From CAZJHX01 sp964545715 (GTDB lineage Bacteria; Myxococcota_A; UBA9042; GCA-2863065): 6,083 nt of DNA. Numbering within the stretch: the stretch's first letter is position 1; each line of letters starts with the position of its first letter. The notes below the pieces were generated by a model. The model was given only the letters and a program-made list of their open reading frames with translations, did no database searches and was not told where the DNA came from. Below, in pieces: positions 1 through 4,510 of the stretch. The position numbers and the translations under genes are program-made. Location of the stretch: contig CAZJHX010000282.1 in assembly GCA_964545715.1 (NCBI GenBank), positions 1 to 6,083 on the forward strand, read 5' to 3'.

Positions 1-441
1 TCCGTCACCGTGTGCGGGGACATGATGGTGCCCGGGGACTTCGACACCGTGCGGATCTCCGCCTGGGTCGGGGTTGAGAAGGAGGTCGTGGCCGGGGTTA
101 TCGAGCTGCTGGAGTGTCCCGGGTCGCTCTTGACTCAGCTGCCTTTGACGCATCGCATGGGGGCTCAGAGTGGGGAGCGGCGGGTTGTGGCTCAGGCGCT
201 CAAGGACGGGGTTGAAGTTGGGCGGGTCGAGACTCGGGTTCAGCTTAGCGGGGACACCGATGTGGTTGTTTTGCGGCTGGATGCCGGGTGTATCGGGGTG
301 AGCTGTCCGTTGGGGCAGACCTGTTTGGACGGGGCCTGTCGGGTGACGCCGTTTGCTTCTGAAGAGCCCATGGTTTGTGGGGAGGTCGGGGAGCGGCCTT
401 CGGTCGGGTCTATCGAGGATTGTCCGGAGGGGCGGCTTTGA
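1..441 (+). CDS. Secreted cysteine-containing protein, C-terminal part (5' end outside window)
   Basis: The reading frame is open from the first base and ends at TGA 439-441, so 146 codons of a longer gene are visible. A GTG at 10 could be read as a start, but there is no Shine-Dalgarno sequence in view and the frame continues upstream, so I treat it as 5'-partial. The visible part looks like alternating beta strands (repeated V-x-V patterns) followed by a compact cysteine motif C-x4-C-x5-C-x4-C at visible residues 97-113, containing CPLGQTC and DGAC. This motif style is common in predicted lipoproteins and secreted proteins of Myxococcota and relatives, where it follows a beta-sandwich region; that is family knowledge, and the exact function is unknown. 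The stop codon overlaps the TTG start of the next gene, so the two are probably translationally coupled. Codon use is extreme: all 18 glycines are GGG and 9 of 10 arginines are CGG. An extracytoplasmic location is inferred from the cysteines; the signal peptide would lie upstream. Confidence 0.72.
   Translation, partial: SVTVCGDMMVPGDFDTVRISAWVGVEKEVVAGVIELLECPGSLLTQLPLTHRMGAQSGERRVVAQALKDGVEVGRVETRVQLSGDTDVVVLRLDAGCIGVSCPLGQTCLDGACRVTPFASEEPMVCGEVGERPSVGSIEDCPEGRL
426..441 (+). promoter_or_regulatory. Ribosome binding site and TTGA stop/start overlap
   Basis: GGAGG at 426-430 lies 7 bases before TTG 438-440. That TTG overlaps the TGA (439-441) of the preceding gene. The spacing is ideal for a Shine-Dalgarno sequence and decides the start of the lipoprotein gene: it gives a short basic N-terminus followed directly by a hydrophobic segment and a cysteine, whereas earlier in-frame starts (for example TTG 375) would put about 20 non-hydrophobic residues in front of the signal peptide. 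Confidence 0.7.
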
Positions 442-2372
442 GCAGGAGGCTTTGGGCGATTGGCGTTTGTGGGTTGTTGGTGTGGGGCGGGTGTACCGAC
501 ACGACGCTTTATCATCCTAACGAGGCGCCTGTGCTGGCCGATCGGTTGGCTTTGAGTGGGCGGGTTTGTACCGCTGACCCGGCCGTGGCTCGGTATCCGG
601 TCAAGGTTGTCATCGTGGGGGACCGGGCGGCGGGGCCGCTGTTTGATGCTTACGATCCCGGCGGGAAGCGGATCGCGACGCTTTCGGCGTTTGTGCAGTC
701 GGCGCTGTCGGTGCCCGTGGTGGAGATGGCGGTTGTTGGGTACGGGGGGAGCGTCGGGAAGCTGGCTCCGCTCGAGGGGAACTTTACCCGTAATCCCGGC
801 GAGCTTCTCAGCGCGATGACTCAGCTGCAGGTGCCTGAGCCCTGCATTGGGGAGGCGGCTTGTCGCGACACACTCGACGCGATTCGGTCGGCTCAGACGA
901 TCATTGAAGGAGACCTGGCGTCTCTGGCGGCCGGGACTCGGGTTTTGACTCAGTACGTGGTGTTGTTGGTCAACTCCGGGGAGCAGTCTCCGGCGGTTTT
1001 GGCCGGGGATTGCTGCGTGGAGGGCGAGGCGTGTCCCGGGGCCAAAGAGCCTTCGGCCTCTTGCGAGGTTCAGCTGGCGGCGGAGGCAGTGGCTCAGCTG
1101 CGCGCGGCGGTCAATGACGCCGGGGGGGCCGGGCTGCGATTGCATGCGATTCACCTGGCCGCCGACGAGCTGGAAGAGACCAAAGCCGTGGTCGCCGAGA
1201 CCATGAAGGCCATGGCCTTCTCCGGCGGCGGGCGCTTTCACCGGCTGGACCACGTGGATGGGCTCGGAGTGGCCGAGCTGGACGTGTTGGACATCCGGAC
1301 CGAGATGCGGGTCAAGCACCTGATCGTGTCCAACATCAACGCGCGGCCCACGCCCGACGGGCCGGCGCCCGACAGCGACGGGGACGGGCTGACCGACCAG
1401 CAAGAGAGCGAGATCGGCACGTCGCCGACGTCTTCGGACACCGACGCGGACGGGATCTCCGACCTGGTCGAGGTGCTGGTGGCGCTGGACCCGTTTGTGG
1501 TCACCCTGCCGTCCGCCTGCGAGGCGCTGGAGCTTGGGGCCGACACCGACTTTGACGGGCTGTCGGACTGCGACGAGGTTCTGCTGGGCACCGACCCGTC
1601 CCTGGTCGACAGCGACGGAGACGCTTTGCCCGACCGCCTGGAGCTGACCCTGCTGACCGACTACGTGGTGGCCGACGCCCAATTGGACTCCGACGGGGAC
1701 GGAGCCTCCAACGGCGACGAGGTGCAGATTCACACCGACCCGCGCTCCACCGACCTGGCCGCGCACTTTGACGTGGGCTACCGCTACGACATCGTGGACG
1801 AGGGACTGCAGACCAGCGAGGTGCTGCCGGAGTTGACGCAGGTGACCGGTGTGGTCTTTACGGACGTGAGCGCCGGGACGACCGCCGGGCTCGGTACATT
1901 GCGCTACTCCTCCGCCACGCAGACCCTGTCGTGGCAGGACGCCGGCGACGGGCAGCCCGGTCCCGAGATCGCGATCGGGGGCGGCGGACAGCTGGACCTG
2001 CCGTCGTGGTCCTGGGCGCCTCTTCAGGGAGACGACGGGCGCAAGGTTACCGTCACTGTCACGCCTGCCGCTTTGCCGCCCACCGACGTGACCGAGAGCG
2101 CCAAGATCCTCTTTCGCAGCCGGCATTGCCTGACCTACACCGTGCGCAACATCAAGCTGCTGGACACACTGTCGGAGAGCGGCGACGACAACGGCGTCAA
2201 CAACATCCTGGTCTACTTTGCGCAGGCGCCCGAGGACCGGCCCGACATTCCGGGCCCCTACCGCTTAGCTGAGGTGCCCGTGCGCTTTGAGCCGCCCGAT
2301 TTCCGGGACCCCGCCGGGGCCGTGATCGAGGTCTTGGACGGTGAGTTTGTGGACCCGCTTCCGGGCGAGTAG
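438..2372 (+). CDS. Putative lipoprotein with VWA-like region and five TSP3 calcium-binding repeats
   Basis: This 644-aa protein starts at TTG 438 and ends at TAG 2370-2372. Residues 1-19 look like a lipoprotein signal peptide: basic SRR, hydrophobic LWAIGVCGLLVWGG, then Cys19. The lipobox is imperfect (Trp at -3), so lipidation is likely but unproven. Residues ~55-290 resemble a von Willebrand A-type fold, with a KVVIVGD strand at 56-62 and a YVVLLVNSGE strand at 173-182. The MIDAS residues are not canonical: D-R-A-A-G replaces D-x-S-x-S, and N-S-G replaces the usual T/S-D-G. Residues 312-430 hold five DxDxDG-type thrombospondin type 3 repeats, which bind calcium in this family. Residues ~440-644 are beta-rich and I do not recognise them. 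It was probably exported and anchored to a membrane, with a binding or structural role (inference). It overlaps the preceding gene by 4 bases and lies 36 bases upstream of the ExbB-like gene, suggesting one transcript. Codon style changes within this gene near 1130. Confidence 0.82.
   Translation: MSRRLWAIGVCGLLVWGGCTDTTLYHPNEAPVLADRLALSGRVCTADPAVARYPVKVVIVGDRAAGPLFDAYDPGGKRIATLSAFVQSALSVPVVEMAVVGYGGSVGKLAPLEGNFTRNPGELLSAMTQLQVPEPCIGEAACRDTLDAIRSAQTIIEGDLASLAAGTRVLTQYVVLLVNSGEQSPAVLAGDCCVEGEACPGAKEPSASCEVQLAAEAVAQLRAAVNDAGGAGLRLHAIHLAADELEETKAVVAETMKAMAFSGGGRFHRLDHVDGLGVAELDVLDIRTEMRVKHLIVSNINARPTPDGPAPDSDGDGLTDQQESEIGTSPTSSDTDADGISDLVEVLVALDPFVVTLPSACEALELGADTDFDGLSDCDEVLLGTDPSLVDSDGDALPDRLELTLLTDYVVADAQLDSDGDGASNGDEVQIHTDPRSTDLAAHFDVGYRYDIVDEGLQTSEVLPELTQVTGVVFTDVSAGTTAGLGTLRYSSATQTLSWQDAGDGQPGPEIAIGGGGQLDLPSWSWAPLQGDDGRKVTVTVTPAALPPTDVTESAKILFRSRHCLTYTVRNIKLLDTLSESGDDNGVNNILVYFAQAPEDRPDIPGPYRLAEVPVRFEPPDFRDPAGAVIEVLDGEFVDPLPGE
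1371..1730 (+). repeat. Five thrombospondin type 3 calcium-binding repeats (protein level)
   Basis: Aspartate-rich repeat cores begin at 1371 (DSDGDGLTD), 1437 (DTDADGISD), 1542 (DTDFDGLSD), 1608 (DSDGDALPD) and 1686 (DSDGDGASNGD), that is residues 312, 334, 369, 391 and 417. Several are followed by a family-typical tail of the form E-x-x-x-G-T-D/S-P. Spacing is 22, 35, 22 and 26 residues. The third interval carries an inserted cysteine-containing stretch (SACEAL). The Asp ladder matches TSP3 calcium-binding repeats, which stiffen extracellular proteins when calcium is bound. The DNA under the repeats is diverged, so this is an old protein repeat and not a recent tandem duplication. Confidence 0.85.
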
Positions 2373-2408
2373 AATCGCGTCCGACGCTTCTTTCTAGAGG
2401 GAGAGATT
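2373..2408 (+). other. 36-base intergenic gap before the ExbB-like gene, with ribosome binding site
   Basis: This is the only real gap in the window. It contains a purine-rich GAGGGAGAG at 2397-2405 that ends 3 bases before TTG 2409; its GGGAG core leaves about 5 bases. This serves as the ribosome binding site. A short GCGT-CCG-ACGC inverted repeat followed by TTCTTTCT (2377-2395) is also present, but its 4-bp stem is too short to call a terminator. I see no convincing -35/-10 pair. The gap stays open in the reading frame shared by the two flanking genes. Confidence 0.5.
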
Positions 2409-3116
2409 TTGGCAAGCTGGGAATTGATTAAGCAGTTCTTCGAGCAGGGTGGCCTCATGATGTGGATCATCTTGGGGGTCTCGATCCTCGGGACGATCAT
2501 CTTCATCGAGCGGGTCATCGACCTGTACCTGATGCGGCGCCTGGCCAGTCGCGCGTTTATCCGCACCGTCATGGAGCACGTCGAGAACCGGCGCTATCGC
2601 CAGGCGTTGGACGCGTGCCAGGTCAAGACGCGCCACCCGCTCGTCAAGGTGGTCCGCTCCGGCCTGCTTCGCGCAAACCGGCGCGAGAAAGAGATCGAGC
2701 GCGCCATGGAAAAAGAGATGCTGGACGAGCTGCCCGAGCTGCAGAAGCGCACCCACATCCTGGCGCTGCTGGCCAACTCGGCTACGCTGCTTGGACTGCT
2801 GGGCACCATCATCGGCCTCATCGACGCGTTCAACGCCGTCCAGGGCGCCGACGCCGCCAGCAAGCAGGAAGAGCTGTCCGGCGGTATCTCGGTCGCCATG
2901 TACACCACCATGTTCGGCATCGGCGTCGCCGTGCCCATCCTCTTCTTTCACCACTTCACGGCGCGCCGCTCCGAGCGCATCTTGATGGAGGTCGAAAGCG
3001 GCGCCACCGCGCTGCTGGTGTCGCTGACGGGCCGGACCGACGAGGCCGCCGCCGCCAACGCCGCGCCGGCCGCCGAGATTACCGAGATCGCCGAAATCCT
3101 AGAGACCAAGTCCTAG
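2409..3116 (+). CDS. TolQ/ExbB/MotA-family proton channel protein
   Basis: This 235-aa protein starts at TTG 2409, preceded by GAGGGAGAG. The next in-frame ATGs (residues 17-18) would remove part of the first membrane helix, so the TTG is preferred. Three hydrophobic helices fit the family: ~16-34 (ending in FIER), ~117-138 and ~160-182, with a basic/acidic cytoplasmic loop of about 80 residues between the first two. The second helix carries the signature S-A-T-L-L-G-L-L-G-T-I-I-G (124-136). The third has V-A-M-Y-T-T-M-F-G-I-G-V-A-V-P (162-176). In this family the subunit forms an inner-membrane pentamer around an ExbD/TolR dimer and conducts protons to drive a transducer. The Glu present in E. 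coli ExbB near the start of helix 3 appears to be Val162 here, making the helix more MotA-like. The Ala-rich, acidic C-terminal tail (~205-235) is extra. It is followed after one base by the first ExbD-like gene, which is its expected partner. Whether it is closer to ExbB, TolQ or AglR cannot be decided from sequence alone. Confidence 0.93.
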   Translation: MASWELIKQFFEQGGLMMWIILGVSILGTIIFIERVIDLYLMRRLASRAFIRTVMEHVENRRYRQALDACQVKTRHPLVKVVRSGLLRANRREKEIERAMEKEMLDELPELQKRTHILALLANSATLLGLLGTIIGLIDAFNAVQGADAASKQEELSGGISVAMYTTMFGIGVAVPILFFHHFTARRSERILMEVESGATALLVSLTGRTDEAAAANAAPAAEITEIAEILETKS

Positions 3117-3117
3117 G

Positions 3118-3687
3118 TTGTTCGACAAGTACCGAACCCGGGTCGAAGACACCCCGGAGCTCAACCTGATCCCGGTCATGAACCTGATGGTTGTGCTGAT
3201 TCCGCTGTTGTTGGTGGGCGCCGCGTTTTTCCACATCGCGGTCATCCCCACGACCACCGCAAAAGAGGGCGGGCGCAGCGGCGAGCCGTCCATGAAGGTC
3301 ACGCTGAAGCTGCAGGTGCTGCCCGACACGCTCGTCCTCACCGGCCACACCGGCGACAAGACCGTGGACGTCAACACCCTGTCCGCCACCTTCCAGGCGG
3401 TCGACGGCAGTTACGATCTCGAAGGTCTGCAAAACAAGCTCAAGGCGCTCAAAGCCGTGCATAAGAGCAGTGACACGGTCGTGATCACGCCATACGACGC
3501 GCTGCCCTACCAGTCGCTGGTGTCCATTGTCGACGCCGTTCGCGAAGAGCTCATCGAACAACCTGAAGGCGATCCGCTCCGCGTCGCCCTGTTCCCGGTG
3601 ACCGTCTTTGCGCGCGATCTGGGCACGGACGAGGTCGACGGCGAGGGCACGGAAGGTGCGCCGGCGCCCGAGGAGCCCGCTCCATGA
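3118..3687 (+). CDS. ExbD/TolR-like subunit 1, with Asn in place of the transmembrane Asp
   Basis: This 189-aa protein starts at TTG 3118, one base after the previous stop. There is no good Shine-Dalgarno sequence (only AGAGA at 3101-3105), so expression probably depends on translational coupling. Internal ATGs fall inside the membrane helix and are unlikely starts. A short cytoplasmic segment ends in T-P-E-L-N-L-I-P, followed by one membrane helix (~20-38) and a periplasmic domain. Around residues 120-142, D-T-V-V-I-T-P and L-P-Y-Q-S-L-V-S-I-V-D-A match the typical ExbD/TolR periplasmic core. The tail is acidic and Pro-rich. ExbD and TolR use a conserved helix Asp (I/V-T-P-x-x-D) for proton transfer; the aligned residue here is Asn22 (codon AAC 3181-3183), and Pro29 sits in mid-helix. 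It is therefore either a structural or regulatory partner, or relies on the second ExbD for proton conduction (inference). It overlaps the next gene by ATGA. Confidence 0.88.
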   Translation: MFDKYRTRVEDTPELNLIPVMNLMVVLIPLLLVGAAFFHIAVIPTTTAKEGGRSGEPSMKVTLKLQVLPDTLVLTGHTGDKTVDVNTLSATFQAVDGSYDLEGLQNKLKALKAVHKSSDTVVITPYDALPYQSLVSIVDAVREELIEQPEGDPLRVALFPVTVFARDLGTDEVDGEGTEGAPAPEEPAP

Positions 3688-4241
3688 AGCGCATCAAGCT
3701 CAAAGGCGACACCCCCAGCCTGATCCTGACGCCGTTGCTCGACATGTTTACGATCATCCTGATCTTTCTGCTGGTCAGCCTGGACGCCGACATGGCCGAG
3801 TTCAAGCGCGGCCTGGCGGACCTGCCAAAATCCGAGGCCCGCGGCCTGTTCAAGCCCGCCGTCAACGTGGAGATCACCCGCGAGGCCATCCGCGTCGATC
3901 CGGTCCCCGGCGTCAACGACCGCGACGAGAACGACCGCCCCATTCCATGGATGATCGTCGTCCCATTGAACGATGGAGAGGCCGACGAGCGTTTTGTCGA
4001 CGGGGAGGAGGCGCCGGACCTCGTGGCATTGTTTGAAGCACACTACGCAGAGCGAAAGCTGCGGTACGAGAAACGTCTGCAAGAGGCCGGCGACAAGCCG
4101 ATACCGCCCGACGAAGAGCCAATCCTGCTCATCCAGGCGGATAAGACGATAAGCTACAAGACGCTGTACCTGGTGCTGAAGTCCGCAGGCAAGGCCGGCT
4201 TCGGCAAGTACAGACTGGCCACGGTCCAAGGAGGGAAGTGA
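3684..4241 (+). CDS. ExbD/TolR-like subunit 2, Asp retained
   Basis: This 185-aa protein starts at ATG 3684, with AGGAG at 3671-3675 giving 8 bases of spacing. The start overlaps the previous stop as ATGA. The N-terminus has a short basic cytoplasmic segment, then L-T-P-L-L-D-M-F at 15-22 and a membrane helix to about residue 36. Asp20 (codon 3741-3743) aligns with the proton-carrying Asp of ExbD/TolR. The C-terminal end, roughly 147-185 (I-L-L-I-Q-A-D-K ... G-F-G-K-Y-R-L-A-T-V), matches the usual periplasmic ExbD ending. Between them lies a charged stretch of roughly 85 residues (~60-145, rich in Asp, Glu and Arg) longer than in E. coli ExbD (about 141 aa in total), so the periplasmic part is enlarged. 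It is expected to sit with the ExbB-like protein in the inner membrane and supply the proton pathway, possibly as a heterodimer with subunit 1. That pairing is inferred from gene order and residue complementarity. Confidence 0.9.
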   Translation: MKRIKLKGDTPSLILTPLLDMFTIILIFLLVSLDADMAEFKRGLADLPKSEARGLFKPAVNVEITREAIRVDPVPGVNDRDENDRPIPWMIVVPLNDGEADERFVDGEEAPDLVALFEAHYAERKLRYEKRLQEAGDKPIPPDEEPILLIQADKTISYKTLYLVLKSAGKAGFGKYRLATVQGGK

Positions 4242-4243
4242 TG
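4228..4243 (+). promoter_or_regulatory. Strong ribosome binding site with TGATG stop/start overlap
   Basis: AAGGAGG at 4228-4234 is close to a perfect anti-16S match and is the strongest in the window. It sits 6 bases before ATG 4241 but only 3 bases before the in-frame GTG 4238, so ATG 4241 is the better start for the small exported protein. The site lies inside the last codons of the second ExbD gene. This suggests that the small protein may be made at a higher level than its neighbours. Confidence 0.72.
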
Positions 4244-4510
4244 CGGCGAAGCCTGATGATCAGCATGGCCATGGCAGCGCTGTTGTGCACCGGCGTTGCG
4301 CTGGCGGAGCCGCCCAAGACGGTGCGTCGCTCCAACACCATGGAGTTCGACCCACGCCTCATCCAGGGACAAGCCCCTCGCGCCGGCGCCGTTTACCTGT
4401 TCCAGCGCGCACCGCGCCGGCTGCCCGAGCTGGTTCAGCTGCGTCCACGCTACATCCGCAAAATCGTCGTTCCGTTGCTGGGCGAGCGCGCCTTCGATAG
4501 CAGGAAGTGA
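4241..4510 (+). CDS. Small exported protein of unknown function
   Basis: This 89-aa protein runs from ATG 4241 to TGA 4508-4510. Residues 1-22 form a clear Sec signal peptide: basic MRR, a hydrophobic core of LMISMAMAALLCTGV, and an A-L-A cleavage site before E-P-P. The mature part is only about 67 residues, strongly basic and Arg-rich, with the notable stretches MEFDPRLIQGQAPRAG, VYLFQRAPR and RPRYIRKIV. No cysteine remains in the mature part, and no second membrane segment is evident. I cannot assign a domain. Its position between the second ExbD gene and the TonB-like gene, with 1- and 4-base overlaps, says it belongs to the motor module. A periplasmic accessory or adaptor that contacts the ExbD or TonB-like periplasmic domains is plausible but is inference. 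Its strong ribosome binding site suggests good expression. Confidence 0.82.
   Translation: MRRSLMISMAMAALLCTGVALAEPPKTVRRSNTMEFDPRLIQGQAPRAGAVYLFQRAPRRLPELVQLRPRYIRKIVVPLLGERAFDSRK

Noticed and set aside
208..238. Four G-tracts of three or more (208-211, 220-222, 224-226, 236-238), a possible G-quadruplex
   Set aside because: The loops are 8, 1 and 9 bases, which is longer than a confident quadruplex. Such tracts follow from the GGG/CGG codon use throughout this gene.
375..437. An upstream TTG (375) as the start of the lipoprotein gene
   Set aside because: It would add 21 Gly/Arg-rich residues before the signal peptide and has a weaker ribosome site than TTG 438, which has GGAGG at 7 bases and overlaps the previous stop.
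240..2126. A 628-codon open frame on the minus strand opposite the lipoprotein gene
   Set aside because: Its product is Arg/Gly/Gln/His-rich low-complexity protein with no domain or membrane pattern, and it lies opposite a gene with a clear signal peptide and TSP3 repeats. High-GC coding DNA often leaves its antisense frame open.
2377..2395. A GCGT-CCG-ACGC inverted repeat followed by TTCTTTCT, resembling an intrinsic terminator after the lipoprotein gene
   Set aside because: The stem is only 4 bp and the T-run is interrupted by C, so it is too weak to stop transcription. At most it could be a weak attenuator.
2462..3169. A second 235-codon + strand frame overlapping the ExbB-like gene
   Set aside because: The translation is Arg/Ala/His/Pro-rich with no membrane helices, whereas the other frame gives clear TolQ/ExbB motifs. 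It is a shadow frame.
4238..4240. GTG 4238 as the start of the small exported protein
   Set aside because: It is only 3 bases after the AAGGAGG site. ATG 4241, in the same frame, has better spacing and leaves the signal peptide intact.
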